The translations under genes were made by a program, and so were the position numbers. From CAZVJA01 sp964626885 (GTDB lineage Bacteria > Planctomycetota > Planctomycetia > Planctomycetales > Planctomycetaceae): 34,779 bases of DNA. Position 1 is the first letter of the stretch; each line of letters begins with the position of its first letter. Below the pieces are notes generated by a model. The model saw only the letters and a list, made by a program, of their open reading frames with translations, searched no databases and was not told where the DNA came from. The stretch is from positions 1-34,779 of the forward strand of contig CAZVJA010000032.1 in assembly GCA_964626885.1 (NCBI GenBank), in the 5' to 3' direction. Positions 24,339 through 32,048 of the stretch are shown piece after piece.

Positions 24339-25973
24339 TTAGTAGTTGATGGCGCGATATCCCGCTCGGCGATCACGGCCTGTTGGCCCGAAGAAGTAAT
24401 TCACGCGGGCCCCGACAGTATAATCGAAGGCCTTGTCGTCCCCCGAGCGGAGCGGTGCGGAGGCCCCGACCGATACGTTCCAGTTGTCGGCGATCTGTGC
24501 TGTCGCTCCGCCCGTGATGTTCAGAGTATCGACGTGCCCCGCCTGGTCGACGACAGTGACGTTGTCGAAAGAGACGGAATCGGCGTCCTGAAGGTTCGTG
24601 TTGTAATGCAACTCCACAAACGGAGCGAATCCTTGCAGCCAGCCGGTCGATTCATTCGGGTGAATCAGCCAGTAGCCGAGTTGGGTATCGATTGCGAGTT
24701 GAGCAGGATCATTCAAGGAACCTGCTTGCGTGAAAATGGTGCCTCCCAGGTTGGTATTCGCCAGGAGAGAGACCGGATTCCCTTGCGTGTCGAAGCTCCC
24801 CTGCACCCAAAGCTGCCCGAACGTGCGGTCAGTAGGAGTCCAGAGGAGGGCCGCAAAGGGCTTCAGAACGACCGCGTTATTCTCAATCCGCAGCACTTCG
24901 TCGCCGTTGGCATAGGCATGCACGTCATCGGCCGTCGGCAGGCTGATTCCCAGTCCTGACGAAAGATTCCAGACATCGCCTCGGACCAGCAGCACCTTGG
25001 GAACAATCTGCACGTTGCCGAACTCACTCCCGATCGCCTCGGTCCCATTGTCCTCGATGTGACTGTCGAGAGTCGTGGCGAAGGGAACGCGCACTTCGAG
25101 CGAGGAATTTCCGGAGAAGAAGGTTTTTTCCATTCCCAAAGCGACTCGTTGGATGTTGATACCCGAGGGGCTGAGCGGCGCATTGTTGAGATAGTCATAG
25201 TTGAAGATGAAACGGTCGCGCGGGAGCGGGTTGTTGTCGGTTGAGACTTTCTGACGGCCGACAAGTCCGCCGTCGATGGGGTTTGGAGCGAACACGAAGA
25301 CATCGGGGATGGCATCGGTGAAGAGGTCGTACGTGAGGAAGACATTGAATTCGACCGGGTTGAGGCCGCCGCCTCCGGTCTTGATCGCATAGCTCCCTGT
25401 CTGGTTGAATACGGCGAAATGATTCGGAGGTGTGTGGAGCGGACTACCGTTTACCCCACCTGTAAAGCCCGGCTTCTCGGCGATGGGAATTGTCGTTCCA
25501 TCAACAGCGGCGCCGTCAACCGTACCCACGAGATCGGTGAACTGGAAAACAGACCAAACAATAGATCCGTGCCAGGCCATGTTTAAGAACGATGGATCGT
25601 TAAAGTCGGGTGAGATGGTCGAATCCCCATCGTTTCCAAAGAATGTAAGTTCGGACATCGGAAGGGGGCTGATATATAGAAAATCTGATATCGACCCGTC
25701 GGGCATTGAAGGAACACCCGGAGCATTCATGCTGAAGCGAGGTGTCCGCGGAAAGTCGCCGAACATGTTCGGCGAGAAGAGTGCGCGGTCCCATTGAGTA
25801 GAATGACTGCCGCTCGTCTCAAACAGGAGTTCATTCAGCGACGCCCCGGTTTCGATCGGCACGGCGCGGATGGGGTCATCGGCGAGTGCGATTCCCTGAA
25901 CCATGGCCGGAAGTCCCAGTCCTAATGCGCAGTTCCTCATCCATCGCTGAATTGTCTTTGCGCCGGTTCGCAT
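24339..25973 (-). CDS. Predicted outer-membrane beta-barrel protein
   Basis: 544 residues from ATG 25973 (MRTGAKTIQRW). AGGGA lies seven bases upstream on the minus strand. A signal peptide runs to about residue 35 (LGLGLPAMVQGIALA-DD). The rest alternates hydrophobic and polar residues, as in beta strands, with loop-like Asn/Asp/Gly stretches and a C-terminal aromatic-containing strand (VGARVNYFFG). The final residues are GPTGRDRRAGYRAINY. I recognise it only as a large planctomycete-type 'transporter/porin-like' barrel family; the substrate is unknown. The open frame runs on upstream to 26237, but that part is AT-rich untranslated leader. A perfect 16-bp palindrome lies about 210 bp upstream and a PadR-HAAS pair is divergently encoded beyond it. 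Confidence 0.75.
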   Translation of the reverse strand: MRTGAKTIQRWMRNCALGLGLPAMVQGIALADDPIRAVPIETGASLNELLFETSGSHSTQWDRALFSPNMFGDFPRTPRFSMNAPGVPSMPDGSISDFLYISPLPMSELTFFGNDGDSTISPDFNDPSFLNMAWHGSIVWSVFQFTDLVGTVDGAAVDGTTIPIAEKPGFTGGVNGSPLHTPPNHFAVFNQTGSYAIKTGGGGLNPVEFNVFLTYDLFTDAIPDVFVFAPNPIDGGLVGRQKVSTDNNPLPRDRFIFNYDYLNNAPLSPSGINIQRVALGMEKTFFSGNSSLEVRVPFATTLDSHIEDNGTEAIGSEFGNVQIVPKVLLVRGDVWNLSSGLGISLPTADDVHAYANGDEVLRIENNAVVLKPFAALLWTPTDRTFGQLWVQGSFDTQGNPVSLLANTNLGGTIFTQAGSLNDPAQLAIDTQLGYWLIHPNESTGWLQGFAPFVELHYNTNLQDADSVSFDNVTVVDQAGHVDTLNITGGATAQIADNWNVSVGASAPLRSGDDKAFDYTVGARVNYFFGPTGRDRRAGYRAINY

Positions 25974-26179
25974 GGCATCATCCCTGTTTTGCGGAGTTCG
26001 CAAGGCACGTCTCGTCATGCCAGCTGCATGAAGTGAATCTGTCCGCTTCGGCCCGAGCTTCTGGAGAAAGAAGGCAGACCACCCGGTGCGGCCCGGCTCC
26101 GGATGATCCGCCTTGAACGGACACAGAAGATAATTTCGGCAGTTGTTCCCTGAGCTGATAATCAGATAGTGATAATAAT

Positions 26180-26195
26180 TTATTACTAGTAATAA
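26180..26195. promoter_or_regulatory. Perfect 16-bp palindrome, candidate operator
   Basis: TTATTACTAGTAATAA is fully self-complementary. On the minus strand it lies just before TATTAT (26177-26172), a five-of-six -10 match, so it would occupy the -35/-10 spacer of a promoter for the barrel-protein gene. The TACT...AGTA core fits palindromic sites for PadR-type winged-helix repressors, such as the one encoded 330 bp to the right. The region around it is AT-rich relative to the window. The rest of the 550-bp gap (25974-26526) carries the predicted leader and the candidate PadR promoter. Confidence 0.5.
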
Positions 26196-26456
26196 GGCCG
26201 TATCTGTTACCCGGAAAATCTTCACAGGACGGGCCACTCATCGTGTCGGTTCGGCCAAAATTCTCTCCAGGGAGCCGAGCGACTCGGTCAGTTATTGAAA
26301 CCGTAAGTCATTGAATACAAATGCTTTTTGATTTTTGACTGTTTGGGGTGGAGAAACAGATCCTGTTCGAGATTTGATGCGGACACCGGCTGTCCTGCGA
26401 GAGGCCACTCGGGAAGGCTTTTTTCCCATCGATCGGTCTAATCGCATTTACTGAAC

Positions 26457-26484
26457 TTGACTACAGATAAGTTGTTAGTACAGT
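26457..26484 (+). promoter_or_regulatory. Candidate promoter for the PadR gene
   Basis: TTGACT (26457-26462), a 16-nt spacer and TACAGT (26479-26484) match five and four positions of the sigma-70 consensus, 43 bp before the TTG start. The spacer contains TTAGTAC-type half sites related to the nearby palindrome, a hint of autoregulation. Confidence 0.45.
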
Positions 26485-26526
26485 ATCCGCATTCCTATAC
26501 CATTGGGGGCAGTCGAGGGACGCCTG

Positions 26527-27000
26527 TTGGACGCTGAAACCGCCATCCGGAAATTTCAGAAGGAATTGAACGCTGGGGCCGGAGCCTTGGTGGTGTTGGG
26601 AATCGTATCGCGCGTCGGTCGTCCGATGTACGGCTACGAGATCGGCAAACATCTGGAAGAATTGTCCGAGAGCGCGCTGCTCATGCACCAGGGGGCGCTC
26701 TATCCTGTGCTGCGGTCCTTGCAGAAAAACGGACTGCTGGGCAGCGAGGTTGAACCGTCGGTGAGCGGCCCGCCGCGCCGGTACTACCAAATCACCAAAC
26801 TCGGGCAGCAGGTGCTCGTCGAGTGGTTATCGGTGTGGAAACGAACGAAGTGCTTCGTGGATTCGATTGTGGAGGAAGTCGGTGGAGTCAACTCTTCCCG
26901 CGCCGCATCCGGTGATTCAGCGCTACCTGACGGATCTACTGACCGAACTTCAAGCGGTCGGCAGCCCGGCCGTCGACGAGGCGCTCGCCGACGCTCGTGA
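26527..27000 (+). CDS. PadR-family transcriptional regulator
   Basis: A winged-helix DNA-binding protein. The core at about 20-100 reads GALVVLGIVSRVGRPMYGYEIGKHLEELS, then MHQGALYPVLRSLQKNGLLGSEVE and GPPRRYYQITKLGQQVL, which is the classic PadR helix-turn-helix and wing. I chose TTG 26527 with GAGGGA six bases upstream (an earlier in-frame TTG lies at 26503). The typical PadR ends about 15-20 residues after the wing, but here the frame stays open to 27000, overlapping the next gene by 119 bp. The last 40 residues are a basic low-complexity tail read from the other gene's sequence. Cytoplasmic. It is probably repressed or modulated by its membrane partner, the usual arrangement for PadR-HAAS pairs. 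Confidence 0.85.
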   Translation: MDAETAIRKFQKELNAGAGALVVLGIVSRVGRPMYGYEIGKHLEELSESALLMHQGALYPVLRSLQKNGLLGSEVEPSVSGPPRRYYQITKLGQQVLVEWLSVWKRTKCFVDSIVEEVGGVNSSRAASGDSALPDGSTDRTSSGRQPGRRRGARRRS

Positions 27001-27787
27001 GTTCTTGGCGAGCGAGTGGCAGTCCCTACGCCGCAGGGAGCCGGATTGCCCGTCGGACGTGTTGTATAACCATTTTGTTCGCAAATTCGGCTCTCCCTCT
27101 GCCGTGGCGGCCGGCTACATCGAGGTCGATATGCAACCCTCGAAGACCAAAGCTTCACTCCCGCGCTGGTTAAGCATGCATCTGTGGGGGATTTCCGCGA
27201 CGCTTGGCGCATTGGGCATCGCAGTTATGGGGACATATGCATGGCGGGTCCGCGCCGGTGAAATTTCAACCCCGGTCGCGAGTCTCCCCTACGTCACGGA
27301 AACGCAGTCAATTCAGAAACCTGTCAATAAGACGATGTGGGCCGAGCGCGTCGTGCATTTTCGTCACGGGTTGGGAGTAGGAGATGCCTGGCTTGATCCG
27401 AAAGGGGCAATCGGAAAGCCCGACTGCGACAACTGCCGCGCACATCCCGAAACGATTGTTTCCTTGGGAATCGGTGGGGAGTTGATCGTCGATTTCGGCG
27501 AAAATGCCTTCCACGATGGTGATGGCGACGACTTGACGATTTTTGAAGTCGGGTTTGTTGAGCCGGTCCGTGTCGCAGTCAGCGAGAATGGGAAAACGTG
27601 GTTCGAGATCGGTACGGGACAAACACGGGTGAACAATTTCGATCTCGCCGAGCACGGCCTCTCGGGACGAAACTTTCGTCAAGTGAAGCTGACGGATGGC
27701 GGAGGGAGTGCGAAATCGTGGCGAGCTGGGACTCCCGGCGTCGACATTGACGCGGTGGGAGTCAGGTATGTTCTTCCCGCAAAATGA
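26882..27787 (+). CDS. HAAS-domain PadR partner with extracytoplasmic sensor domain
   Basis: 301 residues from GTG 26882, with GGAGG six bases upstream (a TTG 15 bp earlier lacks it). Residues about 12-82 resemble the HAAS domain found next to PadR regulators (LTDLLTELQAVGSPAVDEALADAR ... HFVRKFGSPSAVAAGYIE). One membrane helix lies at about 101-121. The outside part (130-301) includes SLGIGGELIVDFGENAFHDGDGDDLTIFEVG, VSENGKTWFEIGTG and GVDIDAVGV, a beta-rich domain like those in secreted planctomycete proteins. The layout implies an inner-membrane protein that conveys an outside signal to PadR, by analogy with HAAS systems. The domain's ligand is unknown; an acidic loop could bind Ca2+. Confidence 0.8.
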   Translation: MESTLPAPHPVIQRYLTDLLTELQAVGSPAVDEALADAREFLASEWQSLRRREPDCPSDVLYNHFVRKFGSPSAVAAGYIEVDMQPSKTKASLPRWLSMHLWGISATLGALGIAVMGTYAWRVRAGEISTPVASLPYVTETQSIQKPVNKTMWAERVVHFRHGLGVGDAWLDPKGAIGKPDCDNCRAHPETIVSLGIGGELIVDFGENAFHDGDGDDLTIFEVGFVEPVRVAVSENGKTWFEIGTGQTRVNNFDLAEHGLSGRNFRQVKLTDGGGSAKSWRAGTPGVDIDAVGVRYVLPAK

Positions 27788-27836
27788 CGTTGTCGGGAAA
27801 CCCCGCGCTGATCACTGCACACGCGATCCGGGACTC

Positions 27837-28295
27837 TCAATAAGCAACAGTTTCGGCACGGCACTCATCTGCCGAACTGGTTTCCACCGGCCTCTGAACT
27901 CCTCGCCGACGCATCCAAACGAAGTAGCCGCCCAGCGGAGCGGTGAGAATGAGCCAGAGCGGAATCAGAATTATCGACACCACAAGCCCATCGGTCTCGT
28001 ACTTCCAGGCGCGGAGACCACAGAAATCAAGCACGAAGTTGCTGGACTTATTCCGAATATCCAACGCCGTAAACCAGGGGTTCAGCTCGTTGGTGGGATC
28101 ATGCCGAGCCAGTTGAACCTGCAATCCCTCCCGGCTCCAGGCAATTGCCCGGTAATGTTCCCCGGAAATCTGTTCCAGTTTGTGCATTTGTGGACCGGCC
28201 AGGAAGGTCTCCCAAGCCAACCAGCCGAATGCGGTTACCAGGAAGATCAGCAAAACGATATGTTTCGTTCGGCAGAAAGTTTTGAGTTTTAACAT
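27837..28295 (-). CDS. Small two-helix membrane protein of unknown function
   Basis: 152 residues. Two hydrophobic helices at about 13-31 (IVLLIFLVTAFGWLAW) and 105-127 (VSIILIPLWLILTAPLGGYFVW) frame a soluble segment of about 70 residues that lies in the periplasm if the N-terminus is inside. The C-terminus is charged. GGGAGGTGA precedes ATG 28295 by about seven bases, an unusually good ribosome-binding site that supports a real gene. No family recognised. It is convergent with the HAAS gene and divergent from the metallophosphatase. Confidence 0.7.
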   Translation of the reverse strand: MLKLKTFCRTKHIVLLIFLVTAFGWLAWETFLAGPQMHKLEQISGEHYRAIAWSREGLQVQLARHDPTNELNPWFTALDIRNKSSNFVLDFCGLRAWKYETDGLVVSIILIPLWLILTAPLGGYFVWMRRRGVQRPVETSSADECRAETVAY

Positions 28296-28473
28296 CAGTT
28301 CACCTCCCGATAGAAACGACGGGGAATTCCTCCAATTTTACTTGGCTCTTCACTGCTATTCGATGTGCCTGCGGGATTCTTGCAAGATTTTCCGGCAGGG
28401 GACGAATCGCTGGGTAAGGGGTGTGGCCGAAACCGGTCTGTTTTTCACGTCGGAGCGCGCCGTGTCGGTGTAC

Positions 28474-28503
28474 TTGACCCCCCTCCCCGCGCTAAAATAC
28501 ACT
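28474..28503 (+). promoter_or_regulatory. Candidate promoter for the metallophosphatase gene
   Basis: TTGACC (28474-28479), an 18-nt spacer and TACACT (28498-28503) match five and four positions of the consensus, 68 bp before the start codon. Weak but correctly placed in the 275-bp divergent gap. Confidence 0.4.
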
Positions 28504-28570
28504 GCGGGCTTGGTTTGCGACGGCCTTTTTCGCGGGCGGCTGGCCGGGGGCCAGGGGGCAGGGAACTTCT

Positions 28571-29377
28571 TTGAAAGCGATTATCAGCGACATCCACGGC
28601 AATCTCGAGGCCCTGGAAGCCACGCTGGCCGACATCAAGCAGCAGGGAATCACCGAGATTTACTGCCTGGGGGATATTGTTGGCTACGGTCCCAACCCGC
28701 GCGAGTGCATCGACCGGGTCATGGATTGTCGAGTCTGCCTGTTGGGTAATCATGACCAAGGGGCGTTGTTCGATCCCGAGGGGTTTAACGCCGGTGCGGA
28801 ACGGGCCATCTTCTGGACTCGCCGAATGCTGGAATCGGGTGATCCAAAAGGGAACGAACGACGTTGGGAGTTCCTGGGAGAGCTGCCGCGGATGCACCGC
28901 GAGCCGAATTTCCTGTTTGTGCATGGTTCGGCCCGCAACCCGCTCAACGAATATGTTTTTCCCGAGGACATTTACAACCAGCGGAAGATGGAACGGATCT
29001 TTGGTCTGGTCGACAAATACTGTTTTCAGGGACACACACACATCCCAGGAGTCTTTACCGAAGACCTGACATTCGTCGCTCCGGAAGAAACAAATTTTGA
29101 ATACACGCTTGGAAGCCAGAAGGTTTTGGTGAATGTGGGCTCCGTGGGGCAACCGCGCAACGGCGACAATCGGGCTTCGTATGTCATTCTCGAAAATGGT
29201 CCTGGAGGAAACGGCGCGGCGGGGACGGCGGAACCAGCGGGACACGCTGCCGACGGAAAACCACCGATCATTCGTTTCCGCCGAGTCGCCTACGATTTTG
29301 AAAAAACCGCGGCCAAAATTTATGAAATCCCGGACCTCGATAACTTCCTGGGAGATCGGCTGCGCGACGGCCGCTAG
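28571..29377 (+). CDS. Calcineurin-like metallophosphatase (MPE/YfcE-type)
   Basis: 268 residues with a full set of metallophosphoesterase motifs: SDIHGN (6-11), LGDIVGYGPNP (33-43), LGNHDQG (58-64), the FVHGS segment and QGHTHIPG (about 152-159), closing with NVGSVGQPRNGD. It hydrolyses phosphoesters with two metal ions; the substrate (phosphoprotein, cNMP or nucleotide) is unknown. The start is TTG 28571 with an AGGGA-type site about 7 nt upstream; no in-frame ATG fits better. A Gly/Ala-rich loop near residue 215-235 is an insertion relative to the plain family. Probably cytoplasmic. It lies 127 bp upstream of yidC on the same strand, with possible co-transcription. Confidence 0.9.
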   Translation: MKAIISDIHGNLEALEATLADIKQQGITEIYCLGDIVGYGPNPRECIDRVMDCRVCLLGNHDQGALFDPEGFNAGAERAIFWTRRMLESGDPKGNERRWEFLGELPRMHREPNFLFVHGSARNPLNEYVFPEDIYNQRKMERIFGLVDKYCFQGHTHIPGVFTEDLTFVAPEETNFEYTLGSQKVLVNVGSVGQPRNGDNRASYVILENGPGGNGAAGTAEPAGHAADGKPPIIRFRRVAYDFEKTAAKIYEIPDLDNFLGDRLRDGR

Positions 29378-29504
29378 TCCTGCCTCAAATTTCTCCAGCC
29401 GTCCCGTTGAAAAAAGACGTGCGATTTTGACAAGGAAGTAGACCGAGCCACTCGCGGCGAATTCCCCTTGTCGAACGACTTCTGCGAAAGCGACTGATTC
29501 TTTC

Positions 29505-31757
29505 ATGCAACAGCAGCGCAATCTGATTCTGTTTATCGTGCTTTCGATGGCCGTCCTTTTCGGCTGGCCGATCATCGCGCAAAAACTGGGCCTGTTACCC
29601 CCACCGCGCCCCAAGGCAAAGGCCAACGTCGCGAAAGTCGACGACAAAGCCAAAGCAGACGAAGCAGCGGGAAAACCCGCCACAGGCGAAGATGCAAAGC
29701 CGGGTGATCAACCCAAAGATGGAGCAGGGGGGGGCGAAGCAAAGGGTGGCGCGCCGGGAGAAGACAAGAAATCAGACGCTGAGAATGTGGTTCAGGCTCC
29801 CGCGAAGGAGCGACCCGTCTTTCCCCGCCAGACGGTTACACTCGGATCGCTCGACATGAGGTCGCCGTTCTTCTTGAGTGTCGAGCTGACCTCTCAGGGG
29901 GCGTCAGTCGAGAACATCCAATTGAACGACGACCGCTACCGTGACCTTGAGAACCCCAAGGACCAACTCAAGGTCGTCGGCAACGTTTCTCATCGCGCCG
30001 CGAACAAAGAGCCGGCACTGCGCACCTTCGAGACGCACATCCCCGAGTTCGACCGCGAACTGTCAAAGGACGGTAAGACCAGCGCCGACGTCGATTGGGA
30101 ACTTGTCGAGACGACCGCCGACCCGGAAAATCCGGCGGTGAAAACCGGCGCGACCTTCCGTTACCAGTCGCTCGACGGCAGTTTGGTCGTACTCAAGCAC
30201 TTCACGGTTCATAAGAGCGATAAGCACGAGCCGGCGGAATTGGCCGCCGCCCGCGAGAATGATCCCGCCCCGTACAAGCTGCAAATGCGTCTGGAATTCC
30301 AGAACAAGTCGCAGAAGCAAACATCCCTGAGTTATCTCCTGCAGGGGCCTGTCGGGCTTCCGCTGGAGAATGAAATCAGCACTCGTAAGTTCCGCGACCT
30401 GAAGATGGCGTTCATCCAGGATGACGGCAGCATCAAGCCCAATTACCTCAGTGCCGACGGCCTCAGCCGCGAATACGTCAAAGCCCAGCAGAACAACGAT
30501 CCCAAATTGATCGACGAATGGAAGCGGCCGATCAAGTTTCTCGGCATCGATGTGCAATACTTCACGGCGCTGATCTTCCCGGGCGGCGACCAGCTGAAAT
30601 CTCCCACCACCGAAGCTGCTCGCCCGGTTCTGCTCGGCACCCCCTCCAGCGAAGGTTTCGGCACGCGGATGGCGTGGTTTTTCATGCCGTGGAAGCAGGT
30701 CAACAGCAAGCTGGATCTCACGGTGGAGTTGGAGTCCAAACCGATCGAACTCGCCGCAGGGGCACAGCCGGTCGAGCACACGTACGATCTTTATGCCGGT
30801 CCGAAAATCCCAACTCTACTCACCGCCCTGGAGGCGGAGAGCGCGCTCGACTTCGGCTGGTTCGGCAAGATCAGCCAGGGGATGCTCTGGATCATGCGGC
30901 ACCTGCACGACCTGGGAATTCCCTACGGTCTGGCAGTCGTCTGCCTGACGATTCTGGTGCGTGGTTGTATGGTGCCGTTGTCGTTGAAGCAGGCCGCCGG
31001 TGCCAAGCGGATGAAAGAGCTGCAGCCCAAGCTCGCGGAGCTGAAGAAGAAGTACGAAAACGACCGCGAGAAATTCGCCCGGGCGCAAATGGAGCTGTTC
31101 CAGCAGCACAATTACAACCCGCTTTCCGGGTGTTTGCCGGTCTTCATTCAGTTGCCGGTCTTCATGGGACTGTACCAGGCGCTCAACAGTTCGGTCGATT
31201 TGCGAATGGCACCGTTTCTGTGGTTCGGTAACCTGGCGGCTCCGGACAAGTTGTTTACCCTTCCAATTCAACTGCCGATCATCGCACAGTTCTTCAATTT
31301 GCTTCCGTTGATCACCGTCTCGCTGTTCGTCGTGCAGCAGAAGATGTTCATGCCGCCGCCGACCGATGAGCAGCAGGCGATGCAATACAAGATGATGAAC
31401 TACATGATGGTCTTCATGGGGGCGATGTTCTATCACGTTCCCGCGGGGCTGTGTGTTTACTTTATCGCATCAAGCCTGTGGGGAATGGCGGAACGCAAGC
31501 TGCTCGATCTTCGCAGCAAGAGCCAGCCGGCCACAACTCCCCCGCCCGAGCAAAGCTCCGGTGGAAAAGGACCGGGAGGGGGGCCGACCAAGCCCTCCGG
31601 CCCAGCTCCAGAAAGGCGTTCTGGACTGGCAGCCGGGATCTGGAAGAAGCTGCTCGAGACTGCCGACGCGGCCGGTTCTCAAACCGCCGTGTCCGACCGC
31701 CGCGACACCAGTGAACCGACCAACGGTAAAAAGAAAGACCGCAAATCGCGTCGTTGA
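29505..31757 (+). CDS. yidC: Membrane protein insertase YidC
   Basis: 750 residues, longer than the usual 540-600. It inserts and folds inner-membrane proteins, alone or with SecYEG. TM1 at 8-25 (LFIVLSMAVLFGWPII) is followed by a Lys/Ala/Gly-rich low-complexity linker (about 35-100), the large periplasmic beta domain, and the conserved insertase core from about residue 447. The essential groove Arg is R486 (LTILVRGCMVPL). PLSGCLPVFIQLPVFMGLYQAL is the family signature. The C-terminal tail is Pro/Gly/Lys-rich and ends KKDRKSRR, possibly a ribosome-binding tail. The two extensions are the source of the extra length. It follows the metallophosphatase; the usual rpmH-rnpA context is absent, as is common in planctomycetes. 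Confidence 0.96.
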   Translation: MQQQRNLILFIVLSMAVLFGWPIIAQKLGLLPPPRPKAKANVAKVDDKAKADEAAGKPATGEDAKPGDQPKDGAGGGEAKGGAPGEDKKSDAENVVQAPAKERPVFPRQTVTLGSLDMRSPFFLSVELTSQGASVENIQLNDDRYRDLENPKDQLKVVGNVSHRAANKEPALRTFETHIPEFDRELSKDGKTSADVDWELVETTADPENPAVKTGATFRYQSLDGSLVVLKHFTVHKSDKHEPAELAAARENDPAPYKLQMRLEFQNKSQKQTSLSYLLQGPVGLPLENEISTRKFRDLKMAFIQDDGSIKPNYLSADGLSREYVKAQQNNDPKLIDEWKRPIKFLGIDVQYFTALIFPGGDQLKSPTTEAARPVLLGTPSSEGFGTRMAWFFMPWKQVNSKLDLTVELESKPIELAAGAQPVEHTYDLYAGPKIPTLLTALEAESALDFGWFGKISQGMLWIMRHLHDLGIPYGLAVVCLTILVRGCMVPLSLKQAAGAKRMKELQPKLAELKKKYENDREKFARAQMELFQQHNYNPLSGCLPVFIQLPVFMGLYQALNSSVDLRMAPFLWFGNLAAPDKLFTLPIQLPIIAQFFNLLPLITVSLFVVQQKMFMPPPTDEQQAMQYKMMNYMMVFMGAMFYHVPAGLCVYFIASSLWGMAERKLLDLRSKSQPATTPPPEQSSGGKGPGGGPTKPSGPAPERRSGLAAGIWKKLLETADAAGSQTAVSDRRDTSEPTNGKKKDRKSRR

Positions 31758-32048
31758 CTCTCCATGAAGAGAGCCGCATCAGTGAGGTCGAGTGGCACGC
31801 CCAGAGTCCAGGATGGACGTTGTGGAAGCAGTGACCACATCCTTCCTCGCATCAGGTCATATCACACAAGCCGCGAAGTCCAGTAACCGGTATGCCGTAC
31901 ATGGTCTGATTCCCGGACATCTCGCGCGATGCCGACTCCGTCGCAGAATTGCGAACTTGGCGCGCGAGCACTGGCACTCGCACCGTGAATCGGTCAGGAT
32001 GTCCCCTTTGGATGATCACCTGGGATTCCGCCGACTGGACGGTTGCTG
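31758..32048. other. Gap between yidC and MBOAT gene
   Basis: 291 bp with no convincing gene. A weak CTCTC/GAGAG hairpin adjoins the yidC stop (31758-31773), and a GAGTGGCAC stretch near 31789 resembles one in the end-of-window repeat. No clear promoter is seen for the acyltransferase. Confidence 0.4.

Noticed and set aside
26040..26160. Cobalamin-riboswitch-like pieces in the barrel-gene leader (minus strand GGGAA and GGTCTGCC)
   Set aside because: The conserved B12 box and the GCCACTG element are not in the right order or sequence.
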